Shown: piece by piece, positions 25,621 through 34,679 of the stretch
Layout: each line of letters starts with the position of its first letter
How positions within the stretch are numbered: the stretch's first letter is position 1
Source of the DNA: Pseudodesulfovibrio sediminis
GTDB taxonomy: Bacteria; Desulfobacterota; Desulfovibrionia; Desulfovibrionales; Desulfovibrionaceae
Direction of reading: 5' to 3'
DNA length: 64,000 nucleotides
Assembly: GCF_020886695.1 (NCBI RefSeq)
Contig: NZ_AP024485.1
Location: 2,795,001 to 2,859,000, forward strand
Position numbers and translations under genes: made by a program
The notes under the pieces: model-generated
Told to the model about the DNA's origin: nothing
Seen by the model: only the letters and a program-made list of their open reading frames with translations
The model's database searches: none

Positions 25621-27054
25621 TCAGCTACAGATCGAGCCGAGAAGCAGGACGGAGCCGAACAGGGCGATGGCTCCTGCCCCACAGATGGAGAGCGCGGCGT
25701 AGAGTCCGTTGAAGACCTTGCGGTTGGAGCTGGAAAGCTGGAGTGTCACGGAGCGGGCCGTGACCGCGAACCATGCAAAGAGAGTCGTGGTCAGTCCCAT
25801 GCCGGCGGCCATGATGATGAGTGACATCACACCGGCCCAGAAAATGTTCAGGCTGATGGAAAAGGCGAGGATGACCGCAGCGCCGGGGCAGGGGATCAGC
25901 CCGGTCACAAAGGAGACCAGCAGCACGGACCTGATGTTGTCGCCTTCCTCTTCAACGCCGTGTTCGCAGGTTGGCGCGGTCAGCAGGCCGCCTTTGAACG
26001 AGTCGCGCAGGGACTTGACGAGCAGGAAGCAGCCCATGAGGGTGAGCAGCCCGTAGCTGGCGGGCTGGATGGCTCGGCTGGCCTCGGCGAATCCTCCCAT
26101 GCCCGAAGAGAAAACAATATAGGCCACACCCACGGCCGCCGCAGCCGACAGCATATGCACAAAGGTAATGGCATTGCCCATGAGCGCGCCGGTCATGAGC
26201 GACCCCGGATTGGACAGGAAGTAGGAGCAGACCACGGCCTTTCCATGCCCCGGACCGACCGCGTGGACAACACCGTACACGAATGACAGGCCAAGGAAGA
26301 GCCAGAGGGCCGGGCCAAACGGGTCGTCCCTGATTTCCTTGCCAAAGTTGTTCAGCCGGATGGTCAGTTCTTTCTGAATGGCGCGGACCGTGTTCATGAC
26401 CAGTTCGAACGCGCCCGGTGTTTCTATGGTGCCCAGTTCGGCGTCTGCCGGTCCTGTGTCGGCGGCGGGCGTGCCGCTGACCGAGAGGTGCACGGCTTTG
26501 GGGACGATGAATTTCCAGTAGGTGTGGTCCTTGGCGGGGCGGATGGTGTAGCGTGCCGTGGCTCCACCCTGAATATCGAAACGCACGGGGTTCAGCTCGG
26601 CGTAGATGATGTCCGTATAATATTCCTTGTCGAATACGGCCAGGCGGAAGTCCTGCATCTGCGCGTATGGCAGGTCCAGTGGCAGGGTGAAGTCGTAGAC
26701 CAGTCGATCGTTTTGAAGCGAGGCCTTGAAATTGCGTGGTTTTCCGACCGGGAGCTGTTTGCCTGCGGACTCGATGAAGGTGAAATAGTCGTAGTTCGCC
26801 AGATAGGCGAAGGCGCCTGTTCGTATTGTCTCCTGGCTGTCCGCGGCTGGAAGAGTCTGTGGCGTCAGCTCCAGATCGCCAAGGATGGCCTGGGTGAAGA
26901 TGTCATCGAATATCCACTGCTGGTGAACCGAGGTCAGGCCTGTGTCGTCCATGGAAAAGACCAGTGAGACATCAACATATACATGGGGATGTCCGCTTGC
27001 CTTAATCGGGAGAAGGCAGGTCAGGATGAGGAGAGTGAAGAGCGCCTTTTTCAT
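25621..27054 (-). CDS. DUF1007-NicO fusion, nickel/cobalt-type exporter
   Basis: 477 residues. A signal peptide (ALFTLLILTCLLPIKASG) precedes a periplasmic DUF1007 domain at about 20-215, opening HPHVYVDVSLVFSMDD. A NicO/RcnA-like membrane domain follows at about 245-477, with the metal-site motif GVVHAVGPGHGKAVV, then GNAITFVHMLSAAAAV, a cytoplasmic loop with CEHGVEEEGD, and GLIPCPGAAVILAFS. RcnA relatives export nickel or cobalt. In many bacteria these two domains are neighbouring genes; here they are one chain. Metal specificity cannot be read. No strong ribosome site is visible at the ATG. Confidence 0.85.
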   Translation of the reverse strand: MKKALFTLLILTCLLPIKASGHPHVYVDVSLVFSMDDTGLTSVHQQWIFDDIFTQAILGDLELTPQTLPAADSQETIRTGAFAYLANYDYFTFIESAGKQLPVGKPRNFKASLQNDRLVYDFTLPLDLPYAQMQDFRLAVFDKEYYTDIIYAELNPVRFDIQGGATARYTIRPAKDHTYWKFIVPKAVHLSVSGTPAADTGPADAELGTIETPGAFELVMNTVRAIQKELTIRLNNFGKEIRDDPFGPALWLFLGLSFVYGVVHAVGPGHGKAVVCSYFLSNPGSLMTGALMGNAITFVHMLSAAAAVGVAYIVFSSGMGGFAEASRAIQPASYGLLTLMGCFLLVKSLRDSFKGGLLTAPTCEHGVEEEGDNIRSVLLVSFVTGLIPCPGAAVILAFSISLNIFWAGVMSLIIMAAGMGLTTTLFAWFAVTARSVTLQLSSSNRKVFNGLYAALSICGAGAIALFGSVLLLGSICS

Positions 27055-27196
27055 GGTGGTTGTCTAGCCTTCTAATAGAGAGGGGCCCAGAGGGCAAGCG
27101 GAGAGTCTGAAGCAGCAAAGAGCGGAATGGGTGTTGCAAAATAGAGTGTTCTATCATATGATTTGTTGCTAAATTTTTCCTAATTGAGAGGTTTTG

Positions 27197-27922
27197 ATGC
27201 TCTATCGTCTCCTGTTCCTGACTGCAGCCCTGATGGTGCTTTCCGTCACTCCGGCATTGTCCGATCCTTTGCGGATCGTGACACTCGAACAGGTTCCGTA
27301 TGGATATATGGAGGACGGTTCGCCCACCGGGCTGTTGTATGATATCGGCAATGCCATCGCCGAGGAGGCGGGGCTGGCCGCAGAAAACCGTTTCGTGAAC
27401 CTGGAACGGGGAATCGAAGAGATCATTGCGGGCCGAGCGGATATCATCATTATCTTTCCGAACCCGAGGATTCGGGCAGTGGCCAAAAATCTCGGCTCGA
27501 TCCTTCATCTGGAAACCGTCATTCTCGGCAGCGCAGGTTCGGACTTCTCCTCCATCGGCGACTTGGCCGGAAAGAGTGTTGCGAGCCTGCGGGGGGCGCA
27601 ATACGATGCGCGGCTGTCCCATATCGAGTCGATCACCGTCCTTCCCATCAAGGACTATATCTATGGTCTGAAAATGGTCGCCAACAAAAGGGCGGATGCC
27701 ATTGTGGGACCGATCTACGGACTGGAGCATTCAATGAAGGCGAACGGCCTCTCCAGAGCGCTGTTCGGCACACCGCTGGTGTTGCATGAATTGCATGCCA
27801 ATGTGTACTATTCCATCCATGGAGATGCGGAACGCGCCAGTAAAGTGCGTGCGGCGATTGCTTGTCTCAAACAGGACGGCGTTGTGGATGCTCTATTGGC
27901 AAAGTACGCATTAGAACACTGA
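27197..27922 (+). CDS. Periplasmic solute-binding protein, family 3 type
   Basis: 241 residues from the ATG at 27197 (GAGAGG upstream). A signal peptide (LLFLTAALMVLSVTPALS) is followed by a bilobed binding-protein pattern: LRIVTLEQVPYGYMEDGSPTGLLYDIGNAIAEEAGL, RGIEEIIAGRADIIIIF, SIGDLAGKSVASLRGAQYD, GLKMVANKRADAIVGPIYG. This is typical of amino-acid-type receptors (SBP_bac_3). No permease or ATPase gene is adjacent. A sensor kinase gene follows 77 bp downstream on the same strand, so a role as a ligand receptor for signalling is possible (inference). Confidence 0.85.
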   Translation: MLYRLLFLTAALMVLSVTPALSDPLRIVTLEQVPYGYMEDGSPTGLLYDIGNAIAEEAGLAAENRFVNLERGIEEIIAGRADIIIIFPNPRIRAVAKNLGSILHLETVILGSAGSDFSSIGDLAGKSVASLRGAQYDARLSHIESITVLPIKDYIYGLKMVANKRADAIVGPIYGLEHSMKANGLSRALFGTPLVLHELHANVYYSIHGDAERASKVRAAIACLKQDGVVDALLAKYALEH

Positions 27923-27999
27923 TGACAGTCTATGAATAGTTGTGTAAGAATATCGGGTGAAGTGAGAAGCCCTGAAGAATTCTCATCTCGGTATACTAC

Positions 28000-29931
28000 A
28001 TGAGCGAATTCAAAAATAAAAATCCCCGCCCTCTGTTAACCAGTCGGTCTATCTCCAGGGACCTGACCTTCAGTCTGGTGGTCATCGTCATGCTCATCGC
28101 CACGGCGTTGGGGGGATACATCTATTGGCAGCAATCGGAAGAGATGTGGGATTCTGCCGAAGAGAAGGGTGAGGATACGATCACCAGCGTGGCCGAAATT
28201 CTGGCTGTACCCATCTGGAATCTGGATTACGACAATGCCCGCCTCATTGGCTCCGTGTATACCCATGATGACATGGTGCAGGGGATTCGCATTTACGGCT
28301 CGCGCAACGAAGTCGTGTTTGCCCATGAAAAGTTTTCCGGCTCTCAGGCCCACTTCAGCAAAATCCGCTCAATTGTCTTTGAAGGCCGCACTATTGGTCG
28401 GGCCGAAATAGACTTCACCCTGGCTCGCGACAAGAAACGCCTTGATGAGCAGATGCTCGTCTCGATCATCATTATCGTCGTGTCCATCTCGGTTATTCTG
28501 GCCATCACCGGTCTGCTCCTGCGCGTCTTCTTGAACAAGCCGCTCATGGTGCTGCAGGCCGGTATCGCCCGTGTCTCAAAGGGTGACTTCTCCTATGACT
28601 TCGGCGAGGTCTACCACGCCGAGCTGCTTGAGATAGCAAAACAGTTCCGCAACATGTCTGCCGAGGTCGAAGGGCGCGAAAACAAGCTCAACACCATGAA
28701 TGCCACGCTCCAGGAGGCCGAGGAAAAATATCGCGGCATCTTCGAGAATGCCATCGAAGGTATCTTTCAGGCCACCCCGGACGGTGTCTTGCGTCGGGCC
28801 AACCCGGCCATGGCGCGGATTTTCGGGTATGATTCCCTGGATGAATTTCTCTCCAATGTCCGTTCCCTGAGCTCCCGAATCATGGTCAATCCCGATAATA
28901 TGGTGAACTTTTATGATCAGGTTCGGGACAAGGGCGAGGTTAAACGATTCGAGGCTGAGTACTATCGGCGCGACGGAAAGACCATATGGGGATCGCTCAA
29001 TGCCCGGGCCATTTATGATGAGCATGGGAATCTGATTTTCATTGAAGGTATTCTGGAAGATATCACGGATCGTAAAAAGGCTGAGCAGGACCTGGCCGAT
29101 CTGAACCGGCATCTGGAGCAGCTAGTCCGTGAGCGGACAGAGGATCTGGTCAACAAGGCGCAGGAACTGGAAGAGGCCAACCAGCGGTTGCGTGAACTGG
29201 ATGAGATGAAATCCGCGTTTCTTTCCTCTGTTTCCCACGAGCTGCGGACACCGTTGACCTCCATTCTCGGATTCTCCAAGCTGTTGAACAAGGAGTTCGG
29301 CAAAAGCTTCAAGCCCTTGGCTTCAGGAGATGAGTGCCTGACCAAGAAGGGTGATCGCATCCAGGAAAATCTGGCCATTATCAGCCTCGAAGGCGAGCGA
29401 CTGACCCGGCTGGTCAATGACGTGCTTGATCTCAACAAGATCGAATCCGGTCGAATGGGATGGCGTGATGAACTGCTCAACATGAACGAGGTTCTGGAGG
29501 TCTCGGCCAATGCCGTGAGCGGCATGTTTACCCAGACATCGGTCAATCTGGTGACGGATATCGAGCCGAACCTGCCAGAGGCCATCGCTGATCAGGATCG
29601 CATGCAGCAGGTGCTTATCAACCTGCTCAACAACGCCGCGAAGTTTACCGACAATGGGACGGTCACCCTGCGAGCCTTCCCCCGGTTCGGGCAGCTTCGG
29701 GTGGAGGTCGTGGATACGGGACCGGGCATCCATGCCAATGACCAATCGCGTATTTTTGAGAAGTTCCACCAAACCCTGTCTGACACCATGATCAACAAGC
29801 CCAAAGGGACCGGACTCGGCCTGACTATCTGTCGTGAAATCATTGAGCACTATGGTGGCCGTATATGGGTTGAATCCACTATGGGCAACGGTTCCACCTT
29901 CATATTCACGCTTCCGATCGCACAGGTGTAG
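28000..29931 (+). CDS. PAS sensor histidine kinase with HAMP domain
   Basis: 643 residues. Two membrane helices (about 23-43 and 154-177) flank a periplasmic sensor of about 110 residues. HAMP is at about 178-230 and PAS at about 242-360 (AIEGIFQATPDGVLRRANPAMARIFGY). A coiled coil leads to the dimerisation/phosphoacceptor helix with His413 (SVSHELRTPLTSILGF), then an HATPase domain with N-box NLLNNAAKF, VVDTGPGI and GTGLGLTICREI. It autophosphorylates and passes phosphate to a response regulator; none is encoded nearby. The ATG lacks a clear ribosome site. Confidence 0.93.
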   Translation: MSEFKNKNPRPLLTSRSISRDLTFSLVVIVMLIATALGGYIYWQQSEEMWDSAEEKGEDTITSVAEILAVPIWNLDYDNARLIGSVYTHDDMVQGIRIYGSRNEVVFAHEKFSGSQAHFSKIRSIVFEGRTIGRAEIDFTLARDKKRLDEQMLVSIIIIVVSISVILAITGLLLRVFLNKPLMVLQAGIARVSKGDFSYDFGEVYHAELLEIAKQFRNMSAEVEGRENKLNTMNATLQEAEEKYRGIFENAIEGIFQATPDGVLRRANPAMARIFGYDSLDEFLSNVRSLSSRIMVNPDNMVNFYDQVRDKGEVKRFEAEYYRRDGKTIWGSLNARAIYDEHGNLIFIEGILEDITDRKKAEQDLADLNRHLEQLVRERTEDLVNKAQELEEANQRLRELDEMKSAFLSSVSHELRTPLTSILGFSKLLNKEFGKSFKPLASGDECLTKKGDRIQENLAIISLEGERLTRLVNDVLDLNKIESGRMGWRDELLNMNEVLEVSANAVSGMFTQTSVNLVTDIEPNLPEAIADQDRMQQVLINLLNNAAKFTDNGTVTLRAFPRFGQLRVEVVDTGPGIHANDQSRIFEKFHQTLSDTMINKPKGTGLGLTICREIIEHYGGRIWVESTMGNGSTFIFTLPIAQV

Positions 29932-30018
29932 TCGACTCCCGGATTTTTCACGGTGGGAGTCGCTCCGCACCGAGTGCAGCCCAGCCTTTGGTGTTTTATT
30001 TCTGACTGTACTTGAACA

Positions 30019-30060
30019 AAAAGCCCGGCCCGAAGTGTTTGCTTCGGGCCGGGCATTGTT
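30019..30060 (-). terminator. Terminator of the RNase E/G gene
   Basis: Strong stem GCCCGGCCCGAAG / CTTCGGGCCGGGC with a short loop, preceded by an A run that is a T run on the minus strand. It sits between two convergent genes. Confidence 0.85.
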
Positions 30061-30081
30061 GTTGCGTCGGAAACGGGGTGA

Positions 30082-31551
30082 CTATTCGTCGTATTCGTAT
30101 TCGATGTCCACGTGGATTTCCTTGCCGTAGCGTTGCTCCAGATCGGCCAGGATGCCGCGTTTGTTGTTGAGGAGGTAGATGGCGAGTTCTTCCTCGCAGT
30201 CGTGCTCCACAACGTCGGTGCCCGGCTTGCGGACTTCGCGGTGAATCTCTTTGAGGGCCTGAAGGGCCTGCCACTCAAGGTTGCGGCGGATACCGGTGCC
30301 TTTGCAGCACGGGCAGGGTTCTGTGGAGATGGCGATTGCGGACGAGCCGAGGCGCTGGCGGACCAGCTCCATGAGTCCGAACGAGGAAATGCGGCTGACA
30401 TCGGTTCTGGCGCGGTCGTTTTTCATCTCCGCGCGCATGACCTTTTCGACCTCGCGGCAATCCTTGGGGTTCTTCATTTCAATGAAGTCGATGACCACCT
30501 GGCCGCCGATGTCGCGCAGCCTGAGCTGGCGGGCGATCTCCCGGGCGGCTTCCACGTTGGTCTTCAGTGCCATCTTCTGGAAATTGCGTTCTCCGCCGAT
30601 TTTGCCGGAGTTGATGTCCACGGCGGTCAGGGCTTCTGTGGCGTCGAAGACCAGACGGCCTCCTGACGGCATGGATGCTTCACGGGAGTAAATTTCTTCC
30701 ACCTGCTTGACCAGATTGAACCGCTCCAGCAGGGAGAGGTCCGGATCTTCGTGCAGGCGAACGAGATTGTTCTTGCGCGGGAAGGCGAGTTTTACGAACT
30801 GGTGGATCTGATCGTAGGTTTCCTTGTCATCCACCCACACCTCGGTCACGTCGGAGGTCAGGTAGTCGCGCACTGCGCGGGCAGCCAGACCCAGCTCCTT
30901 GTAGACGATGGCCGGGGCCTTTTCTTTTTGCGCATTGGCCCGGATGTCGGTCCAGAGGCGATTGAGATATTTGTAGTCGCGTTCAAGGGCGGCTTTGGAC
31001 TGGCCCACAGCCGCGGTGCGGGCGATGAGGCCGACACCTTCTGTGGTTTCAAAGGATTCCAGGGCCTTCTTGAGGCGTGTCCGTTCCTTTTCATTCTCGA
31101 TTTTGCGGGAAACGCCCATCTGGCTCCGGCCCACGGTGTAGACGAAGCTGCGTCCGGGCAGGGAAAGATAGGATGTCAGGAACGCACCTTTTTTCCCGGT
31201 GGGTTCCTTGACCACCTGGACCAGGACTTCCTGACCGGCCTTGAGCACTTTCTGCATGAGCGGGAAGCGCTGGCCTTTCTTGGTGGCAGGACTGCCCAGG
31301 TAGTATTCCGGGTGAACTTCGTCGATCTGGAGGAAGCCGTTACGTTCTGCGCCGTAGTTGATGAACGCGGCCTGAAGGCCGTTGTCGATGTTGTGAATGT
31401 AGCCTTTGTAGATGTTGCCCTTGGTCTTGGCCTGGTGCACCATCTCCACATAGTATTCGTTTACCTTGCCTTCTTCGGCAATAACGACCTCTACCTGTTC
31501 TCCTGGCAGTACGGAGATGAACATCTTCTGTCGTCTTTTCTTGGTGGTCAT
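30082..31551 (-). CDS. Ribonuclease E/G family endoribonuclease
   Basis: 489 residues from the ATG at 31551, with GAGGTTATT upstream. An S1-like RNA-binding region lies near the N-terminus (GNIYKGYIHNIDNGLQAAFINYGAERNGFLQIDEV). The catalytic core has GGRLVFDATEALTAVDINSGK with metal-binding acidic residues, VIDFIEMKN, and RTDVSRISSFGLMELVRQR. The Zn-link CPCCKGTG follows. The C-terminus stops soon after the core, so the protein is RNase G-sized without the RNase E degradosome tail. It processes rRNA and mRNA in the cytoplasm. A radical SAM gene lies 49 bp upstream on the same strand. Confidence 0.95.
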   Translation of the reverse strand: MTTKKRRQKMFISVLPGEQVEVVIAEEGKVNEYYVEMVHQAKTKGNIYKGYIHNIDNGLQAAFINYGAERNGFLQIDEVHPEYYLGSPATKKGQRFPLMQKVLKAGQEVLVQVVKEPTGKKGAFLTSYLSLPGRSFVYTVGRSQMGVSRKIENEKERTRLKKALESFETTEGVGLIARTAAVGQSKAALERDYKYLNRLWTDIRANAQKEKAPAIVYKELGLAARAVRDYLTSDVTEVWVDDKETYDQIHQFVKLAFPRKNNLVRLHEDPDLSLLERFNLVKQVEEIYSREASMPSGGRLVFDATEALTAVDINSGKIGGERNFQKMALKTNVEAAREIARQLRLRDIGGQVVIDFIEMKNPKDCREVEKVMRAEMKNDRARTDVSRISSFGLMELVRQRLGSSAIAISTEPCPCCKGTGIRRNLEWQALQALKEIHREVRKPGTDVVEHDCEEELAIYLLNNKRGILADLEQRYGKEIHVDIEYEYDE

Positions 31552-31600
31552 AATAACCTCATGACGAGAAAAAATTAGTTTCAATCATGGCGCGGCCTGA

Positions 31601-32554
31601 TCAGTCTTCAATGACGTGCCCTGTGCCGTGGTAAAAGGTCTCTCCCCGGTCATCCCGGTGTGTGACGTCGCCCTCTTTGGTGAGGGCTTCCACGGCCTCG
31701 CGGACTCTATTGATGTCCGTATTCAAAGCGTCGGCCAGTTGCTGTGCGGTCTGCGGTCTCCGGTTTATGGAGGCGAGAATGGACGAGGTAACCTGTTCCA
31801 GACTCAGCTCTTTGTGATCGGAGGCCTGCCGCGTGGTGGAACGGGTCTTCCCGCTCCCAAGCGCCATGCGCCAGCGACTTAGAACCTCCCCGTCCACAGG
31901 GAGGACCCCCTTCACCGTTCCGGGGCGGGTCAGTGTGACCACGTCCACTCGATCGGGAGCAAGTCGCTTGCAAAAAATCTTCAGCTTCTCGAGGTTCTCG
32001 TCAGAGTCGTTGATACCCTCGGCAAGCAAAATTTCCAAAAATATATTACCGTTGAATTCCTTCTTGAATTCAAGCAGCCCCTCGGCAACAGCCTGGGGCG
32101 AAATACCTTCACAGGGACGGTTCACCTGTGCAAATTCATCGTCGACCAGCGAATCCAGGCTGGGGAGTACAACATCCGCCAGACAGAGATCCCGTCGCAC
32201 GTCCGGGTCGGTCATCATGGTTGCGTTTGTCAGCACCGCGATGTCCGTATGCGGAAAAAGGCGTCTCGTTCCCTTGATGACCTCGGCCATTTCCGCGTTG
32301 AGGCAGGGTTCGCCGAGTCCTCCCAGCGTGATCATGTCCGGGTCGTCAAGGCCGAGTGCTTTCCACTGGGCCAGTTCGTCGAGGAGTTCTGTCGCGGGCA
32401 CATAGGTCCTGCGTGTTTCCGTCAACTCCCTGGTCGCTCCCACCTCGCAATACACGCAATCCATGGAGCAGACCCGGTCACCGAGTAGATCAAGGCCCAG
32501 GGAGCGACCCAATCGTCCGCTCATGACCGGTCCGAAGATATACTTGAGTGCCAT
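31601..32554 (-). CDS. Radical SAM protein with C-terminal winged helix
   Basis: 317 residues; the ATG follows GGAGGAGATTCACAACC. The [4Fe-4S]/SAM motif is CSMDCVYCE (about 29-37; CxxxCxxC), with GGLGEPCLN as the SAM-binding GGE-like motif and VLTNATMM following. Residues after about 235 form a winged-helix domain (SILASINRRPQTAQQLADALNTDINRVREAVEAL), as in a conserved but uncharacterised group of delta-proteobacterial and archaeal radical SAM proteins. Substrate unknown. It is likely cotranscribed with the RNase E/G gene. Confidence 0.88.
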   Translation of the reverse strand: MALKYIFGPVMSGRLGRSLGLDLLGDRVCSMDCVYCEVGATRELTETRRTYVPATELLDELAQWKALGLDDPDMITLGGLGEPCLNAEMAEVIKGTRRLFPHTDIAVLTNATMMTDPDVRRDLCLADVVLPSLDSLVDDEFAQVNRPCEGISPQAVAEGLLEFKKEFNGNIFLEILLAEGINDSDENLEKLKIFCKRLAPDRVDVVTLTRPGTVKGVLPVDGEVLSRWRMALGSGKTRSTTRQASDHKELSLEQVTSSILASINRRPQTAQQLADALNTDINRVREAVEALTKEGDVTHRDDRGETFYHGTGHVIED

Positions 32555-32760
32555 GGTTGTGAATCTCCTCCGTACGCGGGAGCAATAAAATCCTGTGTGT
32601 TTATTAAGGACTGAAGGGGAACTGTCAAGGGCGAGCGAACTGAAGCGCTACAGTCAAGGCGCGCAGATAGCAAGGAGAATATATTATAATTATTGAATAC
32701 TGGTTGGTTGCATCTACTAAATATGGTATTCATGCAGAGCTAACAGATGGAGGATTTTTC

Positions 32761-34641
32761 GTGGTCGATGTCGCTCTTGAAACGCTTAGGGCCTTTCTTC
32801 TTGCGGGTATCTTGTCGCTTTTCATCTATGCAGACAGGGGTGTCGTGCATGAACGGCGCGCCTATCTGTACATCAAGATCGGCCTGTTGCTGCTCCTTTT
32901 CGGAGCCATTGTAGATATTACCGACAACTTCGAGTCGTTGAACTGGACCGTGGTTGCGGGAAAGACGCCCATTGGGTTTTTCCTGAAGGCCGTGGTCGGG
33001 TATGTGGCCGGCTTGACCCTGTTGCTCATCGGGCTTTGGCGGTGGCTTCCCTCCATCAATATCATGGAACAGACACAGGAGGATCTCGAATGTTCTCAGA
33101 AGGAGCTGGATTGTCTGGTTCAGGCACGAACCCGTTCATTGGAAAAGGAAATCGATAAAAGGCGGATTGTCGAAGCCAATCTGCTGATCGCGGAAGAGCA
33201 GCGCACGGCCCTCTACGAGAACGCTCCGGTCGCCATTGTCCATGGCATCATCGGCGGCAACCTGATGCAGCGCAATCAGGCATATGCGCGTATGTTGGGG
33301 TACGATTCCCCGGAGGAGATCGAACAGCGCATCAGGGAGCTCAGGGATCCCTTTTTCATCTGGCCCTATCGGAAAGATGTCGAGCGGATGATCTCGCTGC
33401 TCAAATCAAGAACGCATATCAAGGATTTCGAGGGGCGGCTCAGACGCAAGGATGGCAGGATTATCCAGGCCGCGTTCAGTTTTAGGACGCTGGAAGACCG
33501 GGATGGAGAGAATTATTATTTTTATGGCTTTGCAGAAGACGTCACCGAGCGCAACAAGTCTGAAAAGCATCTCGCATACAGCGAGGCCCGGTTGCAGACC
33601 ATCATGGATTTCATGCCAGCGGGGCTTTTTCTGGTCGATGCCATGACTCGGAACATTATTGATGTGAATCAGGCCCTGCTCGACATGACAGGGTATACAC
33701 GGGAAGAGCTGGTCGGGTTTCATTGTTGCGACAAGGTCTGCCCGCAGCATGACAGGCTCTGTCCCATCGTTGACAAGGGGCAGGAGATCAACCTGTGTGA
33801 GCGGCTGGTCATGACAAAGGACGGGACGGAGATCCCGGTCATCAAGACCGTGGCCGGAGTGACGCTGGACGGGGCGGATTGCCTGCTGGAAACCCTGGTT
33901 GACATTTCGGAGCAGAAGCGGCTGGAGCAGCTCAAGGAGGATGTTGACCGTATCGTGGCCCATGACCTCAAGTCGCCTGTTGCCAGCGTGATAAGCGCAT
34001 GCAAGATGTTGCTCATGGATTACGGGTTGGACAAGGATACGCGGGAAATGCTTGAGATCATCCAGAGACAGAGCAGCAGGACGCTCCGCATGCTCAACAT
34101 GTCCCTGACCATATACAAGATTGAAGCCGGTACATTTGTCCATGAAGTGGAAGCGGTCGACCTCTTGGGGATTCTGGACACGGTCCTTGACGAGGTGGCG
34201 GAATTGATTCGGAGCAACAGTCTTACCGTCAGGCTGACCCTGGACGGCGAACCGCTCTCCCCCGGGGGCGTGTTTCCACTGGAAGGGAACCAGACGCTTT
34301 TCGAGTCCATGTTCGCCAACCTGCTGACCAACGCCATAGAGGAGTCCTCTTTTGGGGAGCAGGTGACAATTGCGCTGACATCAGGTACTCCCGTGACCAT
34401 TGCCATCACGAATACTGGCGTTGTGCCTGAAGCCATCCGCGATTCCTTTTTTGAAAAGTATGTCACCTCCGGCAAGATGGGAGGGACAGGGCTTGGAACC
34501 TATTCTGCCAGCCTGGTGGTGCGGGCCGTGGGGGGCGAGATTTCCATGCAGACTTCGGATGAAACGCACACGACAACGGTCACCGTGTCGTTGCCGGGCA
34601 GTGAGGGAAGCACCCTTTTCCTTGACTTCCCGCCACGCTGA
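32761..34641 (+). CDS. Membrane PAS-PAS sensor histidine kinase
   Basis: 626 residues starting at the GTG at 32761, which has GGAGGA upstream; earlier in-frame starts lack a site. Three membrane helices (about 6-24, 34-54, 72-92) precede a coiled coil, PAS1 (about 150-265) and PAS2 (about 275-385). PAS2 contains an odd cysteine cluster HCCDKVCPQHDRLCP (about 321-335). The phosphoacceptor is His401 (VAHDLKSPVASV), followed by HATPase with NLLTNAIEES and GGTGLGTYSASLVV. No partner response regulator is adjacent. The next gene, trmI, is 38 bp downstream. Confidence 0.9.
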   Translation: MVDVALETLRAFLLAGILSLFIYADRGVVHERRAYLYIKIGLLLLLFGAIVDITDNFESLNWTVVAGKTPIGFFLKAVVGYVAGLTLLLIGLWRWLPSINIMEQTQEDLECSQKELDCLVQARTRSLEKEIDKRRIVEANLLIAEEQRTALYENAPVAIVHGIIGGNLMQRNQAYARMLGYDSPEEIEQRIRELRDPFFIWPYRKDVERMISLLKSRTHIKDFEGRLRRKDGRIIQAAFSFRTLEDRDGENYYFYGFAEDVTERNKSEKHLAYSEARLQTIMDFMPAGLFLVDAMTRNIIDVNQALLDMTGYTREELVGFHCCDKVCPQHDRLCPIVDKGQEINLCERLVMTKDGTEIPVIKTVAGVTLDGADCLLETLVDISEQKRLEQLKEDVDRIVAHDLKSPVASVISACKMLLMDYGLDKDTREMLEIIQRQSSRTLRMLNMSLTIYKIEAGTFVHEVEAVDLLGILDTVLDEVAELIRSNSLTVRLTLDGEPLSPGGVFPLEGNQTLFESMFANLLTNAIEESSFGEQVTIALTSGTPVTIAITNTGVVPEAIRDSFFEKYVTSGKMGGTGLGTYSASLVVRAVGGEISMQTSDETHTTTVTVSLPGSEGSTLFLDFPPR

Positions 34642-34679
34642 CCGTACCTCAGACCGATCATTTTTCAGGAGGCCGGACC

